Origin: Tetmemena sp. SeJ-2015
Taxonomy: Eukaryota; Ciliophora; Spirotrichea; Sporadotrichida; Oxytrichidae
NCBI GenBank assembly: GCA_027382625.1
Contig: JAJKFJ010021624.1
Coordinates: forward strand, 124,001-188,000
Direction: 5' to 3'
Length of the DNA: 64,000 nucleotides
The first letter of the stretch is position 1. Each line of letters begins with the position of its first letter. The translations under genes were made by a program, and so were the position numbers. Below are positions 1 through 11,269 of the stretch, in pieces. Below the pieces are notes generated by a model. It saw only the letters and a list, made by a program, of their open reading frames with translations. It did no database searches and had not been told where the DNA came from.

Positions 1-110
1 GCTCTTGTTCGAGCTGATGAAGCAATCATAAAAATCAGTGTCTATAAAGCAAGTTAATTCTTAATCCTAAGAGATGATATTAAAGAGTGGAAATTATTTC
101 TAGTTCATTA

Positions 111-615
111 TCATTACACTTACTTTTGTTTGGGAAAATTCTAATGAAGTTGCCTTTTCTTTTGAACTCTAAAAGACTCTCTAAACTAAATTAATATAAG
201 TTAATTAAAAGAAAAAATAAAAGAGAAGTTTATGATAATGTCTTTCTATTTCAATGGAAGAGTTATGAATTAGCTGATGAATTAATAAATAAATTAAACA
301 ATTGATTATAATTTAATGAAATCTTTCTGTTGATAATCAAGCTCGCTTTTCTCCTTAATTTGCGTTAATAAATCTCTGAGCATAGAAGATATTCGATGTT
401 GATGCTGCTCTTCTAATTATTTCTCGTGATTCTTTCCTTGACTCTCAAAATTAAAAGTTCTATTCATGTCATTAAAAATTTGAAATATAGTCTTAAATAT
501 GTCTTAAATATATCTAAAATATCCTTGGATATATTGAGTCGAGAATTATTTAAGGGCTTTTTAGTTTTATTTCTTAGCGAGATTGGTAGTGGTGTGATGA
601 TTAAATCGAGAAGGA
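111..615 (-). other. Out-of-frame continuation of the TTLL gene (low-complexity tail)
   Basis: Downstream of the apparent TGA of the tubulin-ligase-like gene, the next frame over stays open to a TGA at 111-113. With TAA/TAG read as Gln it encodes a polar, Gln/Lys/Phe-rich stretch. Its start lies just after a run of seven A (627-633, T7 on the coding strand) where the frame changes by one base. Ciliate TTLL proteins often carry long variable C-terminal tails, so this may be the true end of the protein reached after a one-base difference or a small eliminated sequence. It could also be chance, because a genome with a single stop codon leaves long open frames. No domain is recognised. Confidence 0.3.
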
Positions 616-2786
616 TCAGACAGTTTAAAAAAATTAGAATTTCACTCTCTCGTCTACTTTGAAGAATTTAGTCCTAGTCTAGCTCATCATCTAAGCTTGC
701 CCAGAGCTAGAAGACTAAGAATTGTCATTCGGTCTTTAAACTCCGACGAGATTAAATGTGTCTTTGAGGAGGTTGCCTTTGATCTTTAAGTCTAAAGGAC
801 TTTCAAAAGCCAAAGAAGGAGACAGATTCACTTCCAATAGCCAAGGACTGTTATAGTGGTTGAAATGTCAAAAGATTCTTACTTGAGATTGTTGTCCAGA
901 ATTATATCGTATCCGAAGAGCTCATAGCAGTTGGTCCTGTTAACTTAGGACTTCTTAAGCTGTGACTTTATGGGCTCATCAATCGAGAATAAGCTCTTAA
1001 TGATAACATCATAAATCTTAGACCACATCAGGTTCACATCAATTCCTTAAGCTTAAAAGTGTTCAAGCATAGCACTGAAGCTCCATTTGAAACCGCTATC
1101 ATCCTTCATCTGCGTTCTAAATGGAGAAAGTTGAAAATATAGAATACCTCATTTTGAATGTAGTTCTCATTTCGCTTATTTATGCTGTAGTTGGTTAGAT
1201 CTAATTTAAGTAATTTTACTTTTTAATTAAAGATGCGAGAACTTGTTTTCATCATTGAACTTGGTTATGTCATATTTCTCACTAGCAAACCTTACTAAGC
1301 CTTCTCTATAGAGGTATACTCTAAGAGGGTCAAAACAAGTGACTACCACATATATTCGCAGGTCAAATTTGTGTCCATACAGTAGTAAAGGATTATCAAT
1401 ATATCAACTAATTACAAGAGACTCGTGCCTCGGCACTTGCTCTAAAGAGTTTAAATTAAATTTATGATGTATATCCCTTTGCCTTGAGATGATGCTGGCG
1501 GTTTTACAATCCAAAAGTTCTTTCTGATAGGCTTCTAATTTATTGCTCCTTCTCCTTATCCTTGCACAGACTAATATACAGATTTCACTCTCTTATACAA
1601 AACAACAATAAATATTAAGCAATTTTAAAATCTCTTCTCTTGATTTAGAAAAGACTCTTGAAAATAGTCAAACTGATCAGGAAGAAGATAGCTTTCTGGG
1701 ATGAAATTGAAATATGTTCTAGAGAATTTCTCTTGCATCTTTCTCATGTTCACAGCAAGTCGGTCTTTCTTAGTTATCTCTGTGCTGTTTGGGAAGTGAT
1801 TGATCTTTTAAGCGGGATTTAATCTCTCATAAAAGTATGTCTTTCCCTAAGTATGCGTCCATAACACATCCCAGTCATGTCTGTCAGTGCACACAAGGCC
1901 ATTTGCTTCGAATAAGAATCTAACTAGCTTTGATTCGCATTTAAGCATCTAGAGAAAAATTATTTAAACCTCTTGTAATAGCAGAGTGAAGGATTTTTAG
2001 AATTGGATGAAAAATCTCCATGCTTCGTTTAAGCCAAGCTTTAAAGGTTAGTGTTGAAATGAATTGAGTTAATCTTCTAAATCATTTAGTCAGTGAATTC
2101 GAAATTGGATTCATCTACCTTGGTGATGAAGTTTATTGATTTGCTTTTGTTAGTTTCCCATTCAGAACAAATCCAGGAGTTAATAATTCCTAAAACTTGA
2201 ACTTTATGAAGTTTAAGTAATTAATTTGAATAAATAATCATAGATTGAAGTTTTGATTTGACATCTGAAATTTTTGCTCCTTCTAATTTTGCTTAAAACA
2301 AACATATATAAACTTTTAGCTCCTCATGTTTTTATCTTATGCCTTTAATTCTTTATGCAGTTTATTTAAGCTTGTACCTCAACTCGGATCTGATAGTATC
2401 TCATAAATTTAGCGAAGGATATTAAGCACTTTTGAGCAAGATTCTTAATAGTCCTACAAGGGGATTAAATCTTGAATGGAATTTTTACTATTGGTCTACT
2501 TACCTTTTCTTGCTGAAACATCATGATCCCATCTTTAGGACTGAGGCTCGAAGTTCCTTTAAAGATTTACATAATACTAAATCATACCTGGAATTCCACA
2601 ATATAGTGCATTAACTCCCTGCCAACTTTTTCTCTCAGAGATTTATGCGAACTTTATCTTAGCTAGGATTTGAGGGTCAATGAAGCTATACCAATGTTTT
2701 AAGATATGATGTATTGAGGAGCTTCTATGTTCTTACTCTTCTTAAGAGAAATTGAAGCTTTGAATTTTTTCTTATTCATTTGTCAT
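616..2786 (-). CDS. Tubulin tyrosine ligase-like (TTLL) polyglutamylase/glycylase family protein
   Basis: ATP-grasp enzymes of this family add Glu or Gly chains to tubulin in cilia and cortical microtubules. In order along the minus strand I read [116 protein letters not shown] and [14 protein letters not shown]. These are the nucleotide- and tubulin-binding blocks in family order. The proposed start is the ATG at 2786, opening a polar N-terminal region. Short GT-AG introns occur, for example about 35 nt ending just before the NPWLLE block. The central frame breaks by one base at a 5-bp tandem repeat (1453-1462), so the gene is not continuous as written. Family is certain; substrate (Glu or Gly) is not determinable. 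Confidence 0.88.
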
Positions 2787-2931
2787 TTTGCTTTCTGGTA
2801 ATTGCTAAAATAAAAATAAAAAGAGGAGCTGGGATTCCATGAAATAAAAAATTAAATTAGTTTTGAATTTCAAATACATTCTCTTCGTTTAATTAAATTA
2901 AGCTTCTTCTTTTTTGTCCTAAAAGCATAAA

Positions 2932-3891
2932 ATGAGAACTATATTAAAAATAAATGAGGACAAATTCTTCTAGTAACCACTAATAGGCATTGCTTTTCTT
3001 CCCTAAAGTAGTGTTGATTCTACAGGAATTGAAATATTTGTGGCTGCTTGCTTCTACGGATACTGGGGCTTTTAAGCTTCTGGTTCTAAAAGTGTAGCGT
3101 CTGCTGATGAGACTGGTGCAGTTTTAGGTGCAACTGCTGTCCTGTTCCTAATTCTAGCCGGTATTGCTAACTTCACGATTTTAGTGCTAAAGAAAATCGA
3201 AAATAGATGCATCACATCCACTTATTCTTTCATGCTTGCACTGGCTCTAATAATCTTTGCTGGAATATCGATGGCTGGCAAGGAGGCAAGAGATTCAGTC
3301 AAAACTTAATTCGAAGCTGAATGCAAAAATGTGACCAGCGATATTTACAAGGTCGATGCCCTCTATGGAATCGCTAATGCTCAATTGTGTGGCGCCTCAT
3401 GCCCATGTACCGCCGACCCTAAAGTTTGGCAAAATTACTAAGCTCCTAACTCAAAAACACCAGCTTCTAATTCTCTTCAACCTACAACTGTTATAGTTCA
3501 CTCAGATAATGGAGCTAAAAATTTCCCAGAGTGCCCAGGTACAAATGTGACTCTTTAAAACTTCATCACAGCTAATATCGGTAGTTCTTCTCAGCAAATT
3601 AGCTTGGGCCTTAAAGTTCTAGGTGGTTTAGAAGAAGATTTTGAATGTGCAGGAATGTGTATTCCTTCCAAGTTTTACAGCTTCTCAGATGTTAGCAAAG
3701 GAATTCCTACAATTACTTGTACCAAGGCAATTGTCTCAGAGCTTGATAAAATTAGCGATTTAACTACTTATTCAGGCACCTTCTTCTTTGGAGTTACCTT
3801 AATTGGGTTCGTATTTTCCATTCTACTTACCTGTACAAATGTTTTCGGAAATCATTCAGGTGATGGGTTTAGACAACTAAATGAATCTTGA
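2932..3891 (+). CDS. Multi-pass membrane protein, tetraspanin-like topology
   Basis: Single uninterrupted ORF of 319 codons (ATG 2932, TGA 3889) with several TAA/TAG read as Gln and no intron or IES. At least three hydrophobic segments are clear. Two adjacent ones in the first half end in LVLKKIENR and AGKEA; a long Cys-containing loop follows; the last segment (GTFFFGVTLIGFVFSILLT) is just before a short polar tail. A weaker hydrophobic stretch near residue 40 could be a fourth. The large loop holds CGASCPC and further Cys residues plus NVT glycosylation-like sites. Small-loop, Cys-rich large loop and short tail resemble tetraspanins, which are abundant in ciliates, but the diagnostic CCG motif is not exact, so the family call is tentative. 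Confidence 0.75.
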
Positions 3892-3967
3892 ATTTGTCAT
3901 TAACTTATTTCTATTAAATATAGCAACTTTATCTAGATTTAAATAGAAAGACTTTGTTAATTAATTT

Positions 3968-5243
3968 TCAAATAATTTTCTTCTCTCTAAGTCCTTTGAT
4001 CATTTCTTTATCGTATTGCAAAATATCTTATAAAACGCTTTCAGTATCCTCACCTAATAGCGGAGGATCTCTCATATCTTGGACATCAAGCTCGCTAAAA
4101 TGAATAAATAAATTGAATCACAAATGAAGAGGATTTTTCGGAAAGCTAAGATCCTTGTCGCCATATTTTTCAGATTTAAAGGTCTATTAAGATTCATATT
4201 TTATACTTCCTGCTATTCAAAAAGAGTTTTAATCGAATGAATCTCTGAAAATGGTAATCCTCTCTTAGACATCTCTTCAATCAATTTGAGCTTATCCCAA
4301 TCTTAAGTTAGTTTTGCTTATATTTGAGCATTTAGGGTGTCTCTATTCTAGCATCTGAGTTTGTTAGTCTGATTTTTGTCATCAATTTCTATTCCTAATA
4401 ATTCTCCAAATTTTTAAAACTAGAGATCTGTAGCTACTCCAATCACTATCCAGTCTTCGTCTCTGGTCTTATAAACCGAATAAGGAGAGATATTCGGATG
4501 ATAAATAAATATGGATGTGAGTTTCCCATTCTTTAGTATTCCTTCTGTCCATTTAGCCAAGAGCTTACTACATAGCACAAAGAATAGAGATTTGACTCCA
4601 ATAGAGAAGTATTTAGGTATTGACCCTCTCCCGTCCTTTCTTTATGAATTATTGCAGCCATAATTCCTTGGAGTAAATGCATGCCTGTTAAAACATCTGT
4701 GACAGCATATCCTACTTTCTATGGACTGCCCTAAGGATCTCCTGTGCAGTGCATAATTCCACTCATAGCTTGAATAGTCAAATCAAAAGCAGCCTTATTT
4801 TTCCAAGAAGAGTCTTCAGGAAATCCTTGCACAGATGCATAAATAAGTGAAGGATTCAAAGGTTTAAGATTTTAATAAGTGATTTTGAGCTTTTCTAGAG
4901 CGAGGGAGTAAAGTTAGTTAAGAAAATTGTGTTCTTCGATGCATTAACTAAATCGTAGACTATCTACTTCCCTTCTTGATGCTTTAAATCTACTGTTATA
5001 CTCTTCTTATTTCGGTTTATTGACATGAAATAAGTCGAATCAGGTCCAATAAAAGGAGGCCCCCATTTTCTAGTTTCATCTCCAACTCCGGGTTATTCAA
5101 TTTTGATAACCTCTGCACCCATATCTGCCAATAGAAGAGAACTCATAGATCCTACTAATATTCTAGAGGCATCAATCACTCTGTATCCTTCTAGTAGAAG
5201 ATTCTTTTGCTTTTGTCACAGAGGAGCTAAAATGTTTCATCAT
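3968..5243 (-). CDS. Class III CoA-transferase (CaiB/BaiF family, SUGCT-like)
   Basis: Family III CoA-transferases move CoA between acids; the mitochondrial member SUGCT acts on glutarate. Family blocks seen in order: [105 protein letters not shown], and a C-terminal [20 protein letters not shown], followed by a TGA at 3968-3970. The start is uncertain. Two adjacent ATGs (5243, 5240) open a short Ser-rich N-terminus, compatible with a mitochondrial leader, that is out of frame with the GYRVID block. A small intron or IES must lie between them. No neighbour suggests a pathway. Confidence 0.88.
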
Positions 5244-5321
5244 TTTGTTTTTAGATTTTTAAAAGATTTGTCAGATATTACATTCTTAAAAATTAATGCC
5301 TAGATTAAACATTAAATTTAT

Positions 5322-6239
5322 TCAATCTATGTCAACTCTGAAGATAATTAGCTCCTCATTTTGCTTGGTTACAATGTTTCTTATCAGTATTTTTGCGTCT
5401 ATATAGCAAGCTGTCTTTGGAGCTAGAACCAAGAACTTTACAAAATCATATCCTCCGTTCTTCGGTATGGTTATGTTATTAGTCTTAACGCATACTATTT
5501 GAGGGATATTGGAAATGACTTCTATACTTATCTCCTCCTCACTGTTGTTAAAATACTTGAATTTTTTATTTATTGCTGCTCCTTTTTCTATCTTCAATAT
5601 ACCGTTGTCTCTCACTGCTAAAGTGGAAAGGTCTAAAGCATCGAAAAGCTTCTAGGAATTTATAATCCCAGCTGATTGTGAATGGCTTTATTATGGATTC
5701 ATAATCATTGGATCATTTGGCTCTACCTCTTTTATAAATATTGCATTATTGAAAAGCATTTCCTCTTTTTCTGGGTCGTCCTAAATTATTAAAGGGAATC
5801 TATATTACTTATGCCTCGAGGCGAAGTTAATCATAATAGAATCGATGAATGAAATTAACGAATATCTCTGTCTAGATCTTAGGCTCTTTGTCTTTCTTTT
5901 AAGGAATGGTTGGGTCTATGAGCTAATAAAGAATCCACCTTAAGTTCTCATCTTTTCCATCCTCCTTCTCTCCTTCATTCTCATCTTTATAGTCTATCTT
6001 CAGCTTTTTCTATGAAAATAATAAATCTTTAAAATTCAAGAAATAGAATAAGAAATATTAATTTGCGAAGTATCTCCTACAAATATCTGCTTCTTTAGTA
6101 TCTTAATGCATTTCTTGACTTTGATTTTCTCTGGATACTTCTTCTTTTTCTTGCATATTTCATGAATAGAGTCCCACACCAATTTCTCTATGCCAATCTG
6201 AAAAGCAGTGTTGAAGTCTCTTATCTTAAACTGTTCCAT
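5322..6239 (-). CDS. Short protein with a nephrocystin-4-like C-terminal Ig/MSP domain
   Basis: About 290 residues from ATG 6239 to TGA 5322. Two introns are inferred because they keep the frame: one from GTAGGAGA to CATAG after an exon ending KKQIF, and a 28-nt one (GTAATATAG to TTTAG) before DDPEKEE. The final ~95 residues (start AVRDNGILKIEKGAAINKKF, end EELIIFRVDID) follow the pattern of the last beta-sandwich of NPHP4, the ciliary transition-zone protein: exposed NPQIV strand, IPKNGGYDFV, then a conserved NEE before the last strand. NPHP4 itself is far longer, so this is either a compact relative or another ASPM/SPD-2/Hydin-type domain protein. Family assignment is moderate. Confidence 0.55.
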
Positions 6240-6670
6240 TTTATAATTTGAATTTAAAATTACTACTTTTTATCCATCTCTAATCAAAGTTTAATTCCTA
6301 GCTTTTTTAAAAATGAAGAATTTGCAAATAAAATAAAGCAGTTTGTTTAAAAGATGGATTCTTTCTAATTTACGATACTCAAGGACTCATATGTATTTCA
6401 ATTGAAAGTAACATAACGCCCTTCAAGTGTCATTATTACTAACTAATCTAGTTGCTATTTATAAAAGGTTCATTCAAAGATAGGTCTTTGTAACATCGAA
6501 AAATAATAAATATGAAAAAGAGTGACACATATATAGAACTTATTTAATGAACATACAATCATTTACAAACTGATTCGATATGGTACTCAAGTCAAAGTTC
6601 TTAAAAATAAATTTAATGGGGGGAGGTGTTTTCTTTCACTAGTCTCTTGAAATGTTTTGCTAGTTCAGTT

Positions 6671-7410
6671 TCATTATTTCTGCTAGGATGCTTCTCTAAA
6701 AGTCTGCATTCTAAACAAATTATTGAAACCTTAATTCAAATGATTATAATTCCTGTCAGAAGTAGGCATTAAACATTTATAATAAATCATTCTTGGCCCA
6801 AATGAGACGTTTGATTGAAGAGTAGGGAGTTGAAGGTGGTTGAGAGTGATTCCTTGATCTTATTTGTAGGGTGTGCAGTTCTGTGTGCTATTAGAAGTGA
6901 AACCGATTTGGGAGAATCCACCCATCTAATCAAAGTCAAACTGAGGAGTTTGAGGGCATTCTTCGCTAAAAATCATGTCAATATCCTCATCAGCTTGTAA
7001 CTTGCATTCCAGAGAGTCCAAATTAAGGCTTGCTTTATAGTTACCCGTATTTCCAAATTTCGTATATAAAGTAAAGATAACTAAAATGTGGGTAACTGGA
7101 ATTCGGATTATATTTGGGAGAAGGGGCCATACTTAGTTGCGGAATAATTTGAATTAACAGTCTAGTGAGCTCCTAAGGAAAGAGGGTGGCACTTTCTTGC
7201 ATAGCTCTTAAAATCTCCGCACAAGTTCAAGTCAACAGAGTTCTCAGTACTTGAATCCTCAGTCTCTGCCATCATATCGCAAGACTCGGTGTTGCATTTG
7301 CTATACCTTGAGTCGCCAGAGTGGTAGTTCTTTAGGGTAGGTTAGTGATGAAGGCACAATTCGTTATCAGTTAAATCAAAATGAAAAGACTCTATATTTA
7401 AGGTTAAAAT
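6671..7410 (-). CDS. Unknown polar, Cys-containing protein
   Basis: Minus-strand reading with Gln-coding TAA/TAG gives a coherent Ser/Asn/Asp-rich protein. The upstream part contains NYHSGDSRYSKCNTESCDMM and ETEDSSTENSVDLNLCGDF. The downstream part contains LECKLQADEDIDMIFSEECP and ends near TFREASQQK at a TGA at 6671-6673. The two parts are in different frames, so an intron or IES lies around 7040-7130. No domain is recognised, and the true start upstream of 7380 is not identifiable. Confidence 0.5.
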
Positions 7411-7581
7411 AATTCAAGATTTATTTTCTGAAGTTATATAATTATTTAATGTTTTGAATTGAAATGATATAAATCTAGATAATTTTATAATAATTTAAAT
7501 TCATCAAATTTAAAATTGTTGAAAACATCTTAAGATTTAGATTTTATTTGATTAATTTAAAAGCATTGTTTTTAAATATAA
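7411..7581. other. AT-rich intergenic spacer
   Basis: Very AT-rich stretch between two minus-strand genes with no convincing ORF. It probably contains macronuclear chromosome-end or germline-limited sequence, but no telomere-like repeat is visible. Confidence 0.5.
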
Positions 7582-9106
7582 TCATTTAATAATAAGATTC
7601 TGTTAATATAACTGGTGATAATGGTCCAAATCGATAATAAGAAGAGTTGTGTTATCAGGGCATCCATTTTTAAATTAAAATATTCAAATGATTTTAATTC
7701 ATTTTCATGCGCAAAATTTGAAACCTTGGAGCAAATTTCTCCTAACCTCACTCCTTGAGCCTGTTGCTGAATAATATATTGGACCAGTTCTTCTTTGGAT
7801 AGTGTTTTGAAGAGGCCATCAGTTGCTAGGACGAGGAGCTTGTCTCTTTAACTAAGGTTGAGATTGGTAGTCTCTGGTTCACTAATTACCAGTTATTTCA
7901 GCTGCCTGTTTCCAATTGATCTAGTCACATTTAAAATATAAAGCACTATAAAGATTTCACTTCAAGCACCCCTTCAACTCTTTGAGAGTTGTTAACTTAT
8001 ATGACTTTTCCGCCAGAATGAACTATCCTCAAGTACTCGTCTATACGAGATTCAGGGTTGTGAGGGCTTGTCAGGTCCAAAGTTTCGAAGTTTTCTAAGT
8101 TCATCTACTTATTCAACTTATCTGTTGATCCAATTTAAAAAGTAAAAAATATCCTAAAAAATAATAAACTTCATCCATTGAACTCCTAGTCTTAAGAATC
8201 GATCTTGGTCTAATTATAGCTTGAGCATCCCGTAGATTTCTCCCTGATCACAAATGCGATTGAATCCCCAACGCTGGCTACTGTCAACCTTCCATTTTCA
8301 ATAAGAGCAGTGACACAGGTAGAGCCGCAATCGGGAGCTTTCAAAGCTTCTGAGTGAGCTAAGTAGTCGTTATCTAGTGAAGTGAAAACTATAAAGGGCG
8401 TTACAGATCAAAAGTCTTTCTTACTGTCGCGCATTAAAAGGCAAGAGTCTCCAGAGTATCCCTTGTTAGCTTGTTCCCAGATCTAAGAAAAGAAATGAAT
8501 TTTAAATCAGATTCTTAGAAGGTTCTCTGAGCAGTATTCGGATGCTTCGAAGCCTGAGTGGCCATCAAAAACCGCAAACAAAGCGTTTCAAAAACATTTA
8601 TAATAGGTTTTGAGGAGAGTTGCTCAATTAATCTTTAATTACATACTAAAATTACATTTAGTAAATATGGTTGTTGCCAAGGAAAAATGATCAATAATCG
8701 TGTACTTTTCAATATCAAAATCCAAGTTACTTACTCTATCCTCTTGAAATTTACGATGCTGACCCTTCATGATGCATCCACCAAAGTGAGTCTTATCGTT
8801 TATGGTCTTATCTGACCACTTATCTTCCAAGAATTGCTAGGTTCTTAGGGTAAGTTACGAGTAAATCATGTTCCTGGTACTTTTAATAACATTAAATTTA
8901 ATTCCTCATTAAATCTATTAACTAAGCGGTATACAAGTCTACTCTGATTTTTGCAACTGATTGTCAGAGAGATCAACTTTCAAACCGAGTTTAAGTTTGC
9001 TTAAACCGGTAGAGGACCCGAATGATCGAGTCTTCTTAGTGCCAGCCTCTGAGTTTTGCGGGCTAAAAGCCATTTTCTTGATTAGTGAGAAAGAATTTTC
9101 AGTCAT
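7582..9106 (-). CDS. PP2C-type protein serine/threonine phosphatase
   Basis: Metal-dependent phosphatase fold. Motifs in order: GGCIMKGQHRKFQEDR near the N-terminus, the metal-binding FDGHSG block, GSTCVTALIENGRLTVASVG then DS, DKLLVLATDGLFKTLS, and the terminal DNTTLLIID block. The C-terminal block is out of frame as written and is restored by excising a 35-bp IES between CATTTT repeats (separate entry). The stop is TGA at 7582-7584. The ATG at 9106 opens a Ser/Lys-rich leader; the internal ATG at 8869 is the alternative start. At least two further interruptions lie in the middle of the gene, where frames change between the DGHSG and GSTCV blocks. Substrate unknown. Confidence 0.88.
7665..7705. 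other. Internal eliminated sequence in the PP2C gene, pointer CATTTT
   Basis: CATTTT occurs at 7665-7670 and again at 7700-7705. On the coding strand the first MDS ends ...AHEN and the frame is then lost. Removing 35 bp (one pointer copy plus the AT-rich insert) joins it directly to GCPDNTTLLIID, the conserved end of PP2C enzymes. The insert has no GT-AG ends, so splicing does not explain it. Confidence 0.85.
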
Positions 9107-9179
9107 TAGGATTCTAGAAAGTGGTAGGTTTCTATTTTTACGTAGAAAATGTTTGATTGCCTTAGAAAAGCAAGTGTAA

Positions 9180-9471
9180 GTTATAAGTTATATTAAGCAG
9201 AGCAGAGACCTTAATTAATCAAAGAGTCAAAGTAGTTTTTGAATAGAGACTCTTTTTTATCATAATCATATTGCTTTCTTCTTGAATAATCAAGATGTTT
9301 CAATGTGTAAAAAGTTGCTCAAGTTAGAAGGGAAATAGATATTAAGAGAAGATAAGAAAAGAGAGAGAGAGGGTGTGGAATATAAGTTTTAGTTTAAATA
9401 AGAGAAGCGAACCTACTACTGATAACAAAGCACATAACTCTTTTTAGACTTGTTTATTGATGTGCTTGCTC
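9180..9471. other. Intergenic spacer between the PP2C and NDUFV1 genes
   Basis: About 290 bp of AT-rich DNA upstream of the PP2C start and downstream of the NDUFV1 stop. A short GA-rich run (9355-9375) is present. No ORF, RNA gene or pointer pair stands out. Confidence 0.4.
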
Positions 9472-11096
9472 TCAGTGGTGCTTCTGAGGAGGGTAAGAAA
9501 GGAATTTTCTTGTGTCAATCTCAGGGTGTTGAGCCTTGTAGTTATCGATCCTGTCCTCCATCTCATGTCTGTAGTTTCTGATGAGACCTTGTACTGGCCA
9601 TGCTGCAGCATCTCCCAGAGCGCAGATAGTATGGCCTTCAATTTGATAAGACAGCTCCTCAAGCATGTCTATCTCTGCGAAGTCAGCATTACCTTCCTTA
9701 ATTCTCTCAAGCAAGTCAACCATCCAGCCGGTACCCTCTCTGCAAGGGGTGCACTGACCACAACTCTCGTGCTTGTAGAACTTAGATAGTCTCAGAATGG
9801 CATCAATAACGTCGGTCTGTTCGTTCATGACGATAACAGCAGCTGTTCCTAGACCTGACCTCTTATCTTTCAGATCATCAAAGTCCATGAGTACGTCATT
9901 GCAAAGCTTTCTAGTAAGAAGAGGCACAGAGGAGCCTCCAGGGATGATGCACTTCAAATTGTTCCAGCCTCCAATAACTCCACCTGCATGTCTTTCAATC
10001 AGCTCCTTGAGAGGAATACTCATCTCTTCTTCGACTGTGATGGGATTGTTGACATGACCACTGATACAGAAAAGCTTGGTTCCGGCGTTCTTCTCTCTTC
10101 CAAAGCTGGAGAACCATGAAGCTCCTCTTCTCATGATAGTGGGGCAGACTGAAACGGTCTCCACATTTGTTACTGTTGTGGGACAGCCATAAAGTCCTGC
10201 ATTAGCGGGAAAGGGAGGCTTTAGTCTGGGTCTACCTGGCTTGCCCTCGAGGGATTCAATTAGTGCAGATTCTTCTCCGCAGATATAGGCACCAGCTCCA
10301 GTGTGAACATATACATCGAAGTCATAGCCACTTCCACAAGCATTCTTTCCAATGAATCCTTTAGCGTAGGCTTGCTCGACTGCTTTTTGCAGTTAGTTTG
10401 CCTCGTCCCAGAACTCTCCTCTAACGTAAATGTAAGCAGCCTTTGCTCTCATAGAGAAACCTACAATAAGAGCTCCCTCTACAAGTTTATGTGGATCGTG
10501 TCTTAGGATCTCTCTATCCTTGCAGGTACCTGGCTCGGATTCATCAGAGTTGATAACCAAGTAAGATGGTCTATATAGTTAATGTCAATCTAGAAAAGGG
10601 TTAAAATTATTTTTTAATAATTGCTCAAGTCAAAATATTGTAGTAGTTTACCTTCCATCTGGAGACACCTTTGGCATGAAGGAATACTTCAGGCCTGAAG
10701 GGAAACCTGCTCCACCTCTGCCTCTGAGTCCAGACTTCTTAATCTCATCGATAATCCAGTCAGGTCCCATATTTAGGATATCCTTAGTTCTATGCCAGTC
10801 TCCCTATAGAAATTTATTGATAAATCACTTTCATTCAATTCCCCTAATGTAAACACAATGGCCGAACCATACTTACTCTTTTAAGTGCTCCCTAAATGAA
10901 AGGATCGCCATCCTTGTAAAGATTGCTGAAAATTCTATCTTGATCGCTCAAGTTTCCATGCACCTTTTTACCAGTGCTGAATTGCATCATAGGTAACGCA
11001 CCTAAAAACCATTAGATATATATTTAGCAAGAATTAATGACTACCTTAGTTAGCCTTAAGGCTCGTCCTAAGATGCGAAGAAAACTTCTGCATCAT
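9472..11096 (-). CDS. NDUFV1: NADH:ubiquinone oxidoreductase 51-kDa subunit (complex I flavoprotein 1)
   Basis: The subunit binds FMN, NADH and the first 4Fe-4S cluster at the tip of mitochondrial complex I. All core blocks are present: [18 protein letters not shown] (FMN), [88 protein letters not shown], and the cluster ligands [14 protein letters not shown] with a later [13 protein letters not shown]. The N-terminus ([17 protein letters not shown]) looks like a mitochondrial leader. Three GT-AG introns keep the frame: one after LKANQ (near 11040), one at about 10805-10879 and one at about 10570-10650. The stop is TGA at 9472-9474. No IES is needed to read it. Confidence 0.97.
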
Positions 11097-11269
11097 TTTC
11101 TTTGATTTATTATTATATTATTTACTGAAATTATACTATAAATATGCCTAGCTTCGTGCTTATAATTTTATATGGGTTGAAATATCAAACTTTTATATTT
11201 ATTTGATCATTGTTAAGCTTAGTTTAACAAGGGAAGTTTTAATTATTTCACCTCATCTTCCTATTAAAA

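Noticed and set aside
1445..1470. Possible -1 frameshift at A AAT TTA in the TTLL gene
   Set aside because: The heptamer overlaps a perfect 5-bp tandem repeat whose removal explains the shift more simply; no downstream pseudoknot was seen.
7660..7710. Possible programmed -1 frameshift at a T TTA AAA slippery heptamer in the PP2C gene
   Set aside because: Excising the pointer-flanked 35-bp insert restores the conserved residues AHEN-GCPDNTT exactly; a -1 slip would leave about ten alien residues in between.
9355..9375. GA-rich run near the NDUFV1 3' end as a repeat array
   Set aside because: Too short and irregular to be a tandem array.
9457..10057. Rightward ORFs of 86-110 codons over the complex I gene
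   Set aside because: Antisense shadows of the strongly conserved NDUFV1 exons.
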